This document shows, piece by piece, positions 10,246-24,652 of a stretch of 64,000 nucleotides of DNA. The DNA comes from Lantana camara. Lineage: Eukaryota > Streptophyta > Magnoliopsida > Lamiales > Verbenaceae. The position numbers and the translations under genes are program-made. Numbering within the stretch: the first letter of the stretch is position 1; each line of letters starts with the position of its first letter. The notes beneath the pieces are model-generated. The model worked only from the letters and a program-made list of their open reading frames with translations. It was not told where the DNA came from and did no database searches. The stretch is from contig CM074863.1 of the NCBI GenBank assembly GCA_037501455.1, forward strand, positions 7,746,001-7,810,000, read 5' to 3'.

Positions 10246-12351
10246 CAAATTTAGTTTAAGGGTATTTTAGTGTACTTATAAATTTTAGGCTAAAGTTATG
10301 GTAAAAAATATCTTAAAGGATGAATTTAAAGTAAATTAAAAAAATAAGGACTAATTTGAATTTGGATTAAAAATGTAGGGATGAATATGAATTTTCCGCT
10401 GAGGTAAAGTAAACGCTCCCTTAAAAGATAGATAACTAGTAATCACTAACCTACTAACAACACAGGTGAGTGACACTTGAAAATCTCTTCTAAAAATGAA
10501 AAAACTAACCAATAGAACCAATTACACCATTTTTTAAAATTTTAGAACTAAAATTTAATAAGTGAAAATATTAATACACATTCACACTCCGTACACCCTA
10601 CTATACCAAAATTGCATTTTACATAACATTTTATAGAAGCGCAGAGCAAAGCATTCCCTAGTTTTTAATTCCACGGTATATTTACTTGTACAAATTATGG
10701 GACAAAGATACAAGTATACGTATGACGCGTACTAATTCAATCTCTTTTCTTTTTTATTCTATGTTGTTGGGATCCTTTTATTTTTATCTAGAATTTTGAT
10801 AAAGTGATTAATTTTTATCTAGATCCTTTTATTCTTTATTGTGATTCTTGATTCGTATACTAAATTTGTCCCCATCTCTTACGTCTATATATCTTAATAA
10901 AGTGATTTATAAGGAGTTTTGATATTTCTAAATTTTCGTGTAACTCTAGTACTCTTTACTCTTTAGGACTCTTTTTGAGTTCGTCGTGTTTGATCTTATC
11001 TGAGCAAGCTAGCCACTAAATGAGACCCCATCAATTTATAAGTTTACTTGAAAAAGTCTTGTTGTTAGCTAGATTAGATGTTGATTTGAATGGTTAGCAA
11101 AATGTTTATATTTGAAATGTTATAGATTATAATATAAATATCGTATAGTAAAAACCATAATTGGTATAATTGTGTTGAATCTTCGTTTGTATAGTTAAGG
11201 TCAACATTTACTAACTACAAGATAATAAATGAGAATTAAAAAGCATTAATAAGTAATAACATCAAAATTGACATTAAAAAGGCTGCCGAATTCCTTACAC
11301 GCTAATCAACATTAGAATAAGTAGACAAGATGCATTCACTCCAGTTCTACATGTACCTTAGAAAACGAATGATCCACCGGATAATAAAGCAACGATTCGC
11401 ACTGACTTTTCTTTGATGACATTTGTCCTGAACAAGATAAATCTGAATTCTGAATATTTTTCAAGTTTATACAATATATCAATGACAACAAGGATACGTA
11501 TTCTTGTAAATCTGTTAGTACTTGTTCATCTAACTCCACCAGCCTCTCTAAGACCAATTTACAATAACAAACAGAAAAGGATAAGTTCCACAAATATCCA
11601 GCCTCGCGATCGCGCAATATTTAATCCCCTTAATACAAAACTTCAAGTACAATTGTGTTTGTGTACGAGACACGGAATGCCGTCAATAAGTGGGTTACAA
11701 AACGAGGTTTAGTCCCCTTAATAAGAGGCCCATATCATATTCTTGCCCAACTAACGCCTGTTTGAGCCCAGTCCATTTTCAAAATTTCCGTATTAACCTT
11801 AGGACGCATCAAATCAAAATTAATGAACCTCTGTTTTTTCACTTTTCAAAAGGTTTCTGAGTACGAACACATCTCACATTTCACGTGAATTTTAAATGAT
11901 AACCAATTTCTTCACCACGAATCCAAAATTGTTTCTCTGCTTTATAATTGAATTTTTGTGGAGCAAGATCGCTCCATTAATATTGGTGCATTTATTTATA
12001 CATTTCCTGTAATTTGTACGCCAACCTATGTGGGGCAAGAATATTGAAAAACATGCCTCTTAAAATTCAAAACCGAATCCAAACGCAAACGTTTGTGTTG
12101 GAGATTTCTGGTTGAACCATCCATTGTTTTTTAACAATATATGGTTGTGTTTGCTGACGATCACTCAGCCAAACAAAGAAATCAAATTTGTTCTTTGGTG
12201 ATGATTCAATCGCAAGTTAAGATGTCGAAATCATAGTAATAATACAAGAAAAACCAAAATAGACCAAAAAAGGATAATAAAAATCTAGCACGTAAGTCCA
12301 TAAAATTCACCTGCCGGTGAACGGTGTTTGCTACTCTTAGAAATCGGAATC
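10246..12351. other. Gene-poor flank
   Basis: AT-rich sequence with no convincing gene. A minus-strand frame at 11336-11617 has no recognisable domain and no supporting splice context. The last few hundred bases before 12351 are probably the 3' UTR of the membrane-protein gene. Confidence 0.5.
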
Positions 12352-13086
12352 TTACACTTCTGACATAACTAACGGCGTCCTTCTAATTTCAGAACAATTT
12401 CTGGATTCTTCCGTTATCCTATTAACCACCTCGTGAGCTGGGGAAGTCGAAGGAGTGAAGTATGAAGGCGAAGCACATGGCGTTGAAAACGGCGTCGCAT
12501 CCTGTCCGCCGCCGCCGACATCAATCTCCACCTCCACCACCAACTCGTCTGCTTTAAAGCACTCCTCCAAGCTCACTCTGCTAGTCTTATTTTCATCGTT
12601 AATCTTTTTCCCCAATTTATCTCCAGAATGGAGCGACTTATCTGCAGGCGATTCCAAATCCTCTTTCTCTTCCTCTTTGATTGTAAACAAAAATCTCGGA
12701 GGTCCAAACATCCCCTGAATTTTGAACAGATCAATATCGACGGATTCCATTTCTAATTGCCGGCTTGAATTCGGATGATTGTTACTAATTGAAGCTGTTG
12801 CGGAACTCGATTGCAGCCGAGATTGCCGTCTTATGCAGAAGAAGTAGAGAAGCTCTTTGGAGGAGAAACTGGAGTCTGACGATGAGTAGATGCTCAGGCG
12901 ATCCCCGCCGCCGGCGATTGTGTTAGTTTGACGACGGAATACACGGCGCCTCCACAAGGCGTAGAACAGTTGTGCGAAGAGCGCCAGCAGTGAAATCACA
13001 AAAATTATAGTCAGTGCTATTCCTAACTTGCTTAAACCAACGCCTCCACCACTACCACCACCATGTCCGCCACCGCCGTTGCTCAT
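12352..13086 (-). CDS. Uncharacterised single-pass plant membrane protein
   Basis: One uninterrupted exon of 244 codons. The start at 13086 sits in a good plant context (GCGAAAATGAGC). A Gly-rich N-terminus is followed by one hydrophobic segment at residues 21-45, ending in the basic stop-transfer WRRRVFRR. The soluble tail has Ser-rich stretches, a conserved-looking KELLYFFC block near residue 78, FGPPRFLFTIKEE near residue 127, and an acidic region. This layout resembles a family of plant-specific membrane proteins without known function; I do not recognise a named member. The tail is probably cytosolic by the positive-inside rule. Codon use and length support a real gene. Confidence 0.75.
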   Translation of the reverse strand: MSNGGGGHGGGSGGGVGLSKLGIALTIIFVISLLALFAQLFYALWRRRVFRRQTNTIAGGGDRLSIYSSSDSSFSSKELLYFFCIRRQSRLQSSSATASISNNHPNSSRQLEMESVDIDLFKIQGMFGPPRFLFTIKEEEKEDLESPADKSLHSGDKLGKKINDENKTSRVSLEECFKADELVVEVEIDVGGGGQDATPFSTPCASPSYFTPSTSPAHEVVNRITEESRNCSEIRRTPLVMSEV

Positions 13087-13258
13087 TTTCGCTTCCTCGT
13101 CGATGATTATCTATCAGCCGCCGTCGACGGTCAAGTGAGTAACATTTACTTGGCACTTGGCAATGCTGTGGGCTATGAGTGTATTTTTTATGGAGAAGAG
13201 ATATTAGATATATGACTATATGAGTAGTATGCAAATAGAAGGGTTCAGAATCTAACAA

Positions 13259-16200
13259 AAATTAGTGAAGCGGTAGACTGGGTACCGGAGGAATCGAAAT
13301 TAATACGGGTTAGAAGTGGTGTATTTGTGGTGGGTGTTCACGGCAATTAGCCGGTTATAGGTGACCAACGGATAAAATTTCTTGGAAATACAGAAACCCG
13401 CGGATTGTGGCCCACTTTTGAAATGATGAAGACAGAAAAAGAGTGATGTGGAGTGGGTGACGTGGACTATAGGCGTTTCAAATAAATTTGAATTTAATGC
13501 GCGCAATAGTGAAAATAGATTATATCTTTAAAAAAAATTTAATTCATACCTCATTTAATAGAATTCAACCAATTATATTTATTATTTAATTAATTATTCT
13601 ATTTAAAATTTTTACAAATTACTCTATAAGTATATTCATTCTCTCAAATTAATTAAATCCGATTTGAGCTAAAATTATCCCAAAAGTTATCAAAAGGGAG
13701 AAATGGAAATGTATCTAAAAGTAAAATATTAATTACATCAGTCAAATATATGAAGACTAATTAAGAGCAAAAGGCATATTTTGTAAAAAGAATAATTAAA
13801 GCCTAATGATTATTATATATGAAAATGTAAGTTTATAATGTACAGGAAAAGAAAAGCTGTATTATACTGGGAGTGGCAAATACCCCAATCATTAATGACA
13901 TTCACTTCAATCAAACAGGATTTCAAATTTAATTTTCGAAAATCAAATATTAGTTGTTGTATACTTACTAAATCAAAAAATAACAATGTTAATGACAGCC
14001 TCAACACTTCCATTCTTTTATCCATTTATGAAATAATGTGAGGATCACATTGTTAGGTTAAAATACTGTAAATTAGTATTAGTTATGGACAGAAGGAATT
14101 GTTAGGTTATAATATTCGAGAAGAAGGGTGTATTAATTTGTGTGTTTAAGTAGGCTTGGTTAGTTATGTGTCAGGCAAAGTGCCTGTGAGTTTGTGGGCT
14201 TTACTGGTAATGACCATTATCAAACTAGCTGACTAATCACTAATTCATAGGGGGAAAATGACATCTTAAAGCATCAAACATGTGACCTGCTTATCTAGTA
14301 TCTACTAATGAAGCAGGCCCATTTCCTGTTGATTTATTTTCATCACATTGGGCTTCAACATGTCCAGTTATTGAACTATACGAACCTGAAGCCCATCAAT
14401 TTAGCACAAAATAGTTGGTAGAATTGCTGGGCTCATAAATAACCCAATCAGTTAGCCATCCGAAGTACGGGCTCAGTTGTGTCTACTACTAGTATCCATT
14501 ATAACATAAAATATGATAAAATAAGATATTTAAAAGTCTTTTGTGAATTAGAGATATGAAACAAGTAATATCTATGATGCATGGATACGGCACCGCGACA
14601 CGACACGGATACGGTGATACGGATTTTTCTTTTTGAATTCTCCATACGAGTAATGTCAGACACGAGTGTTTTATACGAAACAACTCGATAAAATAGTATT
14701 TTTAGAAGTGTGTACATTATAGAGTAATATTTATATGAGAAACATGGTTCACATAATTTAACCTTCTCATAGAAATAAGTTCGAGTCTTTGCCTGTTTTC
14801 AGAATTCGTTGAAAGACTAAGTCTTCTTGCAGGAGGCAAACGACCGGATAAATGCAAAGAAACTGACCTAAAAAGAAACTATCTACGAATATTCAGGGTC
14901 GTTTAACTTAGCGATTCAGTACCGTATTAATTTAAGAAAAAAACAAGTTGGGATTGTATTTCGACTGTAGAATGAGTGTTTTTATTTTCCTCCCACCATG
15001 ACCTGATCAAGAGTAAATGTGACAGTCACATATGCCCACCACATATGCAAATGGTTTCGAAGATAGAATGACTGCTTTTTTGTTCCAAATTTAATATGTG
15101 GCTGATAAGAAGATGATATATATCATCAGCAACGTAGAAAGGTAAAACCATTTAAAGGTGCAAAAAGGAGCCATGCATTAAAGTAGTCTTTTTTACTATA
15201 ATCCCACGAGGGTGCCAAACAAAAAAGGGATGAGCTTTGTGTTAAAAGGGCTGTCAACTTTTGATATTTATATATATATATATATGTATGTGCATGCAGC
15301 TGTTACATTTTAATTTTCAACTTTGATATGGAGCATCTTCCTTCCTGCTTTTGAGGGAAAATTAGATTCCATATTCCTTCAATTATCACTTACAATTATT
15401 ATCAAATATATATATACATTCCCTTAATTAGTTCGCCATCAATAGGTGAAAACCAACTTTTTGACTGATCATAGTTCAGTCAAATCAATATTAACCAACT
15501 CATTCTTTTGTTAATTAGGTGAGTTTCATCTAAACAGATTCAAGTTTTGTACGTTCATATATGGAAAATCATATTGTTGGTATACCAACTAAATCAATTC
15601 AATAATTTTTAGACGTTTTTATTTTTTGGTGACAAAATAAATTCATAACTTCAAAGATAAGCAATTTCATACTAAATTTAATTGGATCCCCAAATACCTG
15701 CTGGAAAACCCATGAGGTGTTACATGTGTCCGAGCAATGTTATGACATGTGGAAAACCAGGCAGATTTTCTGACTTATATTAGCCATTCTAGTCAAAATT
15801 GACATTAAATTACTTATTTTTTAATTGATGAATTTATTTTGTCACTAGAAACTGAAAAATCCCATATATATATGTAGGTATGTATGTTAATTTCACATTT
15901 CCCTACAGCTGACAAAAGGAAAGTAGATTTGTTTCAGATTATGCTTTTGAAAAAAGGAATAAACTCGAAATTAATTCCTTTCTACTTTCTAAACAGTTAA
16001 TTTCACGTAGAAGTTTTCATCCTATGCATTTTTCAAGGAATAACTTCAAGTGGATTTAGCTTGTAAAATAAATGTCAAGCATTAGTGATAATTCAGTCGT
16101 AAATTTTCTAACTAACATAATTAGTGGGCGGAGCCAAGGCCGCAGCCACCCCCTCGATATCGATGCCCTTATTATATATTATATATTTTTATTTTTTTTA

Positions 16201-18120
16201 TTATATATTTTTTATTTTTAAACTAATCTTTTTTTAAATTATTTTTTACCCTTTTAAATTTTCAATCTAAGCACGCTTTAAGATTCTAATTCCAACACAA
16301 AATTTATTTTTTTTTGGCTGATAAAAGAAAGAAGTGAAGTTACGCAACATATTCCCGACTTATGCTAAGAGGTTTAATTTAAAGTGAAGGCTTAAAGGTA
16401 TGTTCTTTTTCTCCGTTTTCCTTCCACTTCCTTTCACTATTGCATTAATAAGAAAATGTATATATTTAGAAACCATATTCCTTAACTTTAGAATGCTTTA
16501 TAGATAAGAATGTTGGGATTACGAAAATCAAAGAAGAAAAAGTTATTCTTTTGCAAAAACACATCACAAAGCATTAAAAGTAGTGCTTTCTTTTCCTTCC
16601 AAAGATTTGTTTCTCTCCCTCTTTTATTTTTTTGATCTCTCAGAGTTTCCCCCCACCCAATTGAATGAAGGACTAATCTCTCGAGATAGCTGAAGGCGCT
16701 TATTGCGGAGACCTCTCCCTCTTTTATTAATACTTCATTTATTTCTCTCCTCTTTATACAAAACCTTCTAAAGCAGAAAAGGTTTGGCGCCCCTTTGCGC
16801 AACCATTACGTTATGGATCATTCATAACTTAATTCTAACCTAGACTCGACCAAATTAATGTAATGAGGGGATGCAAATTTTATATTTGTCGTGTAATTTA
16901 TAAAAATTAAAAAAGAAATGATAAATCAAATAATAAATGTAATACACTTATTATTTTAATTAGTAGGGTTTTGATCGAACTGAATTTGAAATAGAATTTT
17001 TGTTATCGGTGGGCTCCAACACTTTCATTTTTCTATGTATTATATTAAATAATTAAGTTTAATTTGTGTAGAGTATAGTGGAACAATATTTATTCCTCTT
17101 CGATTCCATAGCCACTAACCCAGACCAAATTATGTAATTATTACATTCCACTTTTATACATGTAATAATTGTGCCCAGCAGATTAATGAGAATAAATTGT
17201 TTTTAATGAATGACTTTCGGAATAACTATATTCTCTATGTTCCCACATGCACCATGCAAACAAATGACCAAACATGAATTGTCTTTGTAAATTGGCTTTA
17301 TCTTTATTTTGTTTTTAATTAAGTATTATAATTGGAATAATCAATTAAAAAATTAAATTCCTTTTTTTTTTAAAAACAATTCTTTTCTCCCATAAGGACA
17401 TGATATAGTCTCACAAAACTATCAATATATTTTACTGCTTGACATTACATTAAGTTATTAACTATAACAACTATCATCTATATAAAAACGAAGTTTTACT
17501 CTAAATGGCGTGTTCCTCCTCAAATACAAAAGAATGAGCTACACCAAAAAAAGGTCTCACAAATTTTCTAGCTATTAAATTCTAATTAATCAAATAATGA
17601 AGTTCTAATTTAAAAACTATGAAAAAACATTCTTATTGAATCATAAAGTAATGGTAATGGATAGCCTGGTCCGGAAGGCTTCTTTTCTTTAATTCCCACC
17701 TCGTACAAACTGAAAGATAAAGCAAAACTAATTTTTTTCTCTTTAATATGCCCTTTTATCTTTATTTTAAAACTTCATTTCTTTTTCCCCGGAAATATAC
17801 CCTCGTAACTTTTGAACTTAGTTCAGATATCTACCCCAAACTAAACACCGAAAATGAATAAACTCCGAAAATGTTTGTTAAAACTTCAAAGTGTGGGGTT
17901 TGAAGATTAATTGTATTCTCAAGAGATCGACTTGACATTCATCAACGAACTATACATTATTTTAGCCCAAAGCTGTTAAAAAACCATTTTATACAGAGAA
18001 AAAGTGAAATTCTAAGTCTACATACCATAGTACCCTTAATTTTAACTTGATTCGATCAAACTAGTATAACTAGAGGTTGAGATAGGTTTAACGTAAAATT
18101 CTCCAAAAAACTAGACTACT
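13259..18120. other. Long intergenic region with repeat fragments
   Basis: No gene is supported. The region is AT-rich, with an (AT)n tract at about 15273-15285 and a copy of a dispersed repeat at about 16820-17000 (AATCAAATAATAAATG core). The minus frame 16488-16802 has no domain. Part of 18000-18110 resembles the same dispersed repeat. Confidence 0.5.
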
Positions 18121-20831
18121 TTACATCTGGTGAAGTTTGAAAACTACACTCCTATCAACCCTTTCAAAAATCCCTGTCTCATCAATGGACCGATTCACAA
18201 CCCCATCATCATCATCAAACGAAATATTCAAATCCAATGACATACAATTAGGGCTCCTCTCCTCTTCCCCGATATCCATTTTCTGCTTAGACGAAGGAGA
18301 ACATGCCCCCGACCCGGGCCCTGACCCGAATCTCTCGCAACTCAATACGACAATGGCGTCACAAAAACCAACTTCTTCTATATCATTTCCTCGGCTTATT
18401 CTTCCTCTATCAATCGCCTCTTTTATGGCCATTTGCGAGCAGTAATCCGCTTCCTCAAAATCTTGTAGAAAGAATACGCGATGAGGATTTTCAGAAACAG
18501 CCTGTGCGAACCTCTCAGCGTAGCTGCTGCTACTTTCTTCTTCCCTCACTCTTTTCTTTCGATGATCATCCAACAAATCCCACTTTTCGGATGAAATGAA
18601 ACTGTTCGACCCGATTGACGAGAAGTTCGAATAAGATCCAAACACGACTTTAGCCAATTCTCTTGAAATCGTCTCTTTCGCTTGCGCGTCTACGCCTAGA
18701 AACAATAGCCATGTTTCTTCTTTGACCTGATCAGTAACGTTGCTCTTCTCTTTTCTCCTTAACATCCTGGATCTGCATTGCAGTACGGTTCCTGCTATTT
18801 CTGGAATGATTTCTCGCTGCCATGGGACCTTTTTCTCGAGTGCGTCGCATAGGGTATTTAGGTTTTGAGCGTTGAATTCTTTGTACTTTTGCACATATCG
18901 CATATCCATGACAACGTCGCTCGAGGAAGGAGAATTAGGGTCAGGTCCAGGATTAGAAGAAAACACGAGTTTCGGATCTCCCAACACGGGTTCGAGTTGT
19001 GGGAAACAGGTTTGGTGTGGGTAATTAGGGTTCTGTCGATCAAACGAAAAGCAAGAGGAAGACGACGACGAAGGAGATGCGGAAGATAGTGTCAGTTGTT
19101 GGTGGCCTGACCTACAGTACGAATTCCATTTCTCGGACAGTTCCTTCATTGATTGAGATTCACACTTCTGGAATTTCAAAAGAAAATTAAAAAAGTTATA
19201 TAGTGATCAATTTATAGAAGTTTTGACCAAAAGTGACAGAAACGTAGAACATAATGAAAAAAAAAGGCAAAGACAGTTGAAGATATGTTGGAAGAAATAA
19301 TAATGACCTGATCATTATTATTACAAGATCCTCTATCCTTAATCATCCAAGGAGGCAGTTTTGACAGTGTCGGCTCATTACTGTGACAAGCACAAGCACT
19401 GCTGTTTTTCATGTCTCGAGCTTCGGCTTCGAATTTTGATGAACAATCAGTGCATAGATCAGTTGATCCATATTCCTTTCTTCCATGTCTTGCTTCAATA
19501 TTATACTCGTCACTGACAGAATATTGATTAATTATGAACCCAAGAAACTCAAGAACGTAAATTTGAATTTATGAGGCAATTAACAGCTAAAAGACTTGGG
19601 AATATATTTGAATAATAGGACTATTGGAATAAAAGATTGAGAATATTCAAGAAAAAATATACCTTTGAGAAACAAGAGTCAACTGTGTCAAGCCCAGGGT
19701 GTTGGAAGGAACTGTAACAGGATGCAATCCCCAAACAGTTTCCAGGGAATGTTTCCCAGTTCTGCACCTCATGTAAGTTTGCATAGTCGCGATTCCCATC
19801 AACCATAACCTTCCATTCTGGTCATCGTCTCCAATCTCATACGCCAATCTTCCAAGCTCCATGATCATGTGCTCAACCGAACAATAGTAGCTCCTCTCAT
19901 GCTGATCTCTATCAACCCTATACTGACTTACCCAATTCAAATCTCCCAAGTACAAAACTACCCCTTTCCGCATAAGACTCCTCACCAGGCAACTCAATTC
20001 CCCCATCTTTTTCTCAACTAAGTCCCTCTGAAAATTGCAGAACGAATACAATGGCGGAATACTGACGAATTTCACATCTCTTAATTCCTCGGGAACATTT
20101 CCTTTGTCTACCCTATCCGTAACCTGTTTAACTGTAGTTTCTACAGTGGAAATGGATTCACCTACTATAACAAGGTTTTTTCTTTTTCTTTTTAATAGAT
20201 TTTCGACTATGATACTAACATCATCGTTTTTACTGGGTTCTGATGAAGTAGGCTTGACTACAATCTGTGAAGATATTTGTGTGCTTTCTTTGGGAGGAGA
20301 GGAGAACTCCGAAGAATTAGAAACCGTTTTCTCAACGTTGGTTTTAACTTGAGTGCTCGAAAACCCAGCTTCCCTCATAACTCTACTAACGCTAGGGTCG
20401 TCTAATATGGAGATTATAAGCTGGTCGAGCTCCACCTTCGCGGCTAGCAGCGGCTGCGGCTGGTTTTCAGCCACGCCGCGCCGCTGGTGGGCTTGCGCTC
20501 GCTTGAAGGCGGCTACAAGCGCGTTGGAGATGGAAGGGTAGTGAGAGTGGTGGCTCAACGTCGACATGGGGCTTGATGAGGAAGCCGGGAGGCGGTTGAG
20601 CGCCACGTTGAAGCAAAGCTCGAGTGCCTTGCACTGCAGAGGGTGCGAGTGGGATTGCAGGCACGCTGCTCGAAGCAAGCCGCTCGGAGCAGACAACATC
20701 GTGCTGGCTACGTGGAGCGGCGTAACCTGTGCGTGGCCTCGCCGTTTGGCGAGAGCCAACGCCTGTTTTACTACCCCTGCCGCGTCAGGGGTGAGGGCTT
20801 GCTGCAGTCCGTAGCTTCCGGTACTTCTCAT
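18121..20831 (-). CDS. SMXL3: SMXL3-like protein (SMAX1-LIKE / D53 family), three exons
   Basis: Exons on the minus strand: 20831-19663, 19512-19308, 19167-18121. Both introns are GT-AG and the phases agree, giving 806 residues, close to the usual SMXL3 length. The start MRSTGSYG is the family N-terminus; upstream in-frame codons are 5' leader. Residues 1 to about 180 form the double Clp-N domain (TPDAAGVVKQALALAKRRGHAQ, ISILDDPSVSRVMREAGFSS). The C-terminus has the EAR repression motif LDLNI at about 769. The RGKT degron of strigolactone/karrikin-responsive members is not seen, as expected for the SMXL3/4/5 clade, which acts in phloem formation without MAX2-triggered degradation. Likely a nuclear TOPLESS-recruiting repressor. 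SMXL4/5 is the main alternative, but the N-terminal half fits SMXL3 best. Confidence 0.88.
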
Positions 20832-23800
20832 TCTTTTCTCCTTTCTTTGGAGAAGTAATAGAACTAGGAGAAGAGAAGTGAGGGTTAGAAAGAGAAACGA
20901 TGAATGAATGAGAAAGATGGAGAAGAGAAGTGATGTTGTTCTTTTGTTGAGGGTGAGGTAAAAATTTGGGCGGGGTGGAAGGAGGATATAATTTGTAGTG
21001 TGGAAAGTGGGATGCATGTGAATGTGGTGACGAGGAGGAAGGACTAAGGAGTAATGCAACAGTATCAAAGCTAAAATCAGCTTTAGTCTCTGTCTCTCAC
21101 TCTAGTCGTTCTCAGCATGATACGTAGCAAAATATGTGAGTGTGGTGATTATTATATGTGTAATAATTTGATACAAAGTTATGGAATGTGGGAGTAGTGG
21201 GCCTTTCATGCAACTTGCGTTTAGTTTATATTAATTGGCATATGAAACTAGATATCAGTCGCATCAATCTCTAACTATGTGTATAAGGATCGCCCTGTCT
21301 CTAATTTAATTAATTATATTACTGACATTATGGTCTTTAATTTTCTTATCCTGGGACAAAGTGGGATTTGGTTAATTTACTAGGCAATCGATTAATTACA
21401 ATTAGAGAAGGAGAGTAATATGATTAAATATAGTTTAATCGGCAAATAAGCTTTTGGAGGAGGACCGAAGAGGTGGGCAGATGACGAAAAACGAGGAGCT
21501 GAAAAGTGAGGGCTGTCTGTTTGAAGGAATCGGGAACCGTCTTACTATCTTCCTCAACTTAAAGCCCAAAGCTAAGGGAATAAAGACCTCTCCTTCCAAC
21601 TAGTTAAAGCTTACAACTTAATTTGCATGGAAATTAAAATGAATTTAATTTTATATTTCAGTGCAAAGAATCACAAATCAAATAATATTTGTATTATATT
21701 TATTTATTCAAATAATTAATTGAGTAGGAACAAATAAAAATTTCACTGAATTTTTTCATAAATACCCTAACTTTGTGACACTTTATTACCAGTTGACAAA
21801 TTTGCTTTCTTGTAATGGTAACAGAGGTGCTCACTAATTCCCCAATAATTGGGCTTTTCACCTCTAGATCTCCTGAAATCGTAAAACCAGCATGATCATT
21901 ATTACCTCAGCGTGCTATACTTGACATGGAAAGTAGAGCATATATATCCATCTTTATTTCTAATTTCCTTGGACTTCAATTTTAAGAAAGAAAAGAAATT
22001 CGATATCTAATGTGAGCAATGGGAAATGGCATAGCACGAGAAACGAGAGATGTTGCTTTCAAATTCACAATCATATAGTTTTGATTATTGTGTTTCTTCT
22101 GATTGTTAGGCCCCTCATGACAGGTCTGACGACAGGATCAATGTTTACCAAAACTACTCTTTTTACCTAATCCTTTACTCATCAACTAAAACAAATGTGG
22201 AGCAAAAACATCATCTGACGGCCAGCAAGTACGAGGCCAATCATCAGCCTAATTCAATATCTTCACCAAGACGAACAACATTATAAACAGAAATTAACTA
22301 TTTAAAATATCATCTATCTTTTTTTATTTGTTTGTATTAAATACTCGTGTCGTGTCATATGTTTGATGTTTGTCCTTGATATAGGAATTTATAAAAAAAA
22401 AAAAAAATTTGTGGGTTTCATCACTTTTTTCTTTTTATATGGTACCTTCCATAGGTTGTTACTAGTTAGTATTTAGTACGTGTATATCTTCATTCAAAGG
22501 AGAGTATTCCCTGTCTCAGTCAAAAGCTTATCCCTTCTTCTTTGAAGACCTAAAAAGACATACAAAGACCACCAAATAATTTGAATGCAAAGTTTTCAAC
22601 AGTAATCTGGAAAGCAATGTTTGAAGTTTGAACAAAAAGAAAGGAATTTATATAACATATATATATTTGCTACTTCTTTATAGATAGGTACCAAAGCTAT
22701 ATACTTTCTCCGTCCATAACGGTAAACATCGTTTCTATATATTAGGTGACTCTACAAAAAGCAAGCACAAGTACAGTTTCTCATGCAATTTTTTATATAT
22801 ATATTTTGGGAAAATTGTCTACTAAATTGTGAGGTTGTGTCATCTACATTGCTGTTTGGAGTATATATGGGTTTGTTTGAATCATCTTTGGATCACAAAT
22901 AAAACCTACAACTTTGAAGATTATAATGGATAACTAAATTTTCCTAGAGCACCTCTAATTAGGGTTTAGCATGTGCGTAATTTTAATTCGAATCAGATTC
23001 AGCCAAATCGGTATAATGAGCGGAGCTTGTTTTAATTTTTTTTTTATGATTGATAGAAAATTTTAAAATAACAACGAATCAAATAATAAATATATTACAT
23101 TATCTATTATAATTAATTGAATTCGATTTAGTCGAGTTTTGGCTAAAATTTTCTATATATAAGAAGTTATGGGATTTGAACCCCAATAAATATGTAATAA
23201 TTTTGATCAATTTAGCATAAAACTGTAAGGTAAATCCGTAAAGCAGTCCATGGTGAAGTAAATTTAAAGGATAGTTTCATTTATCTACTCAAAAGGGGTG
23301 CCCGTTTTTGCCTTTTGAACTTCAAACACGCATCTTTGCTCTCCTTGCAGCCATGTGGATAAAAGCAATACAATTCCTATATGTGTTTGTGGCTTGTGAT
23401 TGATTCCTTTGTGGGCCTATGAGAAAGAGAGATATTACTAATTTAGTTATATATGTATATATGTTGATGGATTGGTGGGTGGCCGGCGATAAACTTTAGA
23501 CAAATTAAAGTTTTATTTCATCTTCTTTGAATAAAATAGATAAATTAAAGTGAAGAGGGAAAAGTTGCCCTAATTTTGACATGACAGCCTTCTTAATGCA
23601 AAGAAAGGCGATGGAATTACGTACCGAACACGCCTTTTCCCAAAAGGTGTCACTAATTAATATTGTTTTTTGTGCTCCCATCATTCTCAATTCTCAAATA
23701 ACCAAACTAGTTATAATGTTTTTTTCTCTAACTTAAATACGAAGCTGTCATTCAAATGCTTTACTTTGGTTCTTTTGCTACAAATTCTGTCTCTCTCATT

Positions 23801-24030
23801 ATCCTTCTTTTCTCCTCCTCTTTCAATTTCAATTTCACTTGCCTTTTTCCTTTTCTTTTCAATTTCAATTGCCTGGTTATCAAGATTCAGCTGGTTTTAG
23901 TGAGGTAAGTACTTGATCTATTAATGAGATCTAGAATTTAAATTCTGATTTTGTATATGGCATGGACCAACTAATCTAGAAAATTACTGTCGTATTAAAT
24001 TTCGGTAACCCTGTGTTTGAACACTAAAAA
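20832..24030. other. Upstream region of the SMXL3-like gene and intergenic DNA
   Basis: The first 100-200 bases hold the probable 5' leader, with CT-rich tracts on the minus strand. Beyond that I see no gene. A dispersed-repeat copy lies at about 22975-23160. Short open frames around 23500-23900 are CT-rich and have no recognisable domain. Confidence 0.45.
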
Positions 24031-24652
24031 TAGGGCTGTCAACGGTCGAATTCGAATCGGATCAGGAAATTCCGGATTCGAATCCGACAAGAAGATCCGA
24101 TAACCAGATCCGAATCCGAATCCTATAGGATTCAGATTCATTAATACTAAGTCCGTCTGTTAACGGGTCGGATCAGATCCGATAAAAGATCCGACCCGAT
24201 TAATAATAAAATTTAAAATTTTTTTATAAAGAAATAAATAATAAATATATAAATATAAATATATAATATTTAACAAAATAATTATTACTTGATGAATTCT
24301 TTAATGGTTTTGTGTATATGCATTTAAAATAGGTTAATTTAAAATTTTTAATAAAGAAAAACATATTTTTTTAAATAAATAATTTAAATTTTATTATTAT
24401 TTATAGTGAACATACGTGAAATTTTTAATTTTAATTATTCTATTTAATATTCTTTACTAAAAAATAATTAATTTAATAAAATATTATTAAAAAAATTGGA
24501 TTCAGATCTTTAACGGATCGGATTCCTTAATTCCATATCCGGTCCATTTATTTTGGATAACGAATATTTATAATCGGATATGATCCATCGGACTTTTTTA
24601 TCGGACGACTATGATAAAATTTGGATTAAAATCCGTCCCATTGACAGCCCTA
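24031..24652. mobile_element. Non-autonomous hAT-type element
   Basis: Terminal inverted repeats TAGGGCTGTCAACGG at the left end and TTGACAGCCCTA at the right end, flanked by a perfect 8-bp target duplication ACTAAAAA (24023-24030 and 24653-24660). Eight-base duplications are the hallmark of hAT transposons. The subterminal regions are rich in GGATC/GATCCG words in both orientations. There is no transposase (622 bp), so it depends on a partner. Confidence 0.85.

Noticed and set aside
11336..11617. 93-codon minus frame
   Set aside because: No domain, no conserved-looking segment, no splice context; treated as chance.
16488..16802. 104-codon minus frame
   Set aside because: Low-complexity Lys/Phe stretches and no homology that I recognise.
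23160..23200. GGGATTTGAACCCC as a possible tRNA T-arm
   Set aside because: No acceptor, D-arm or anticodon partner could be paired around it.
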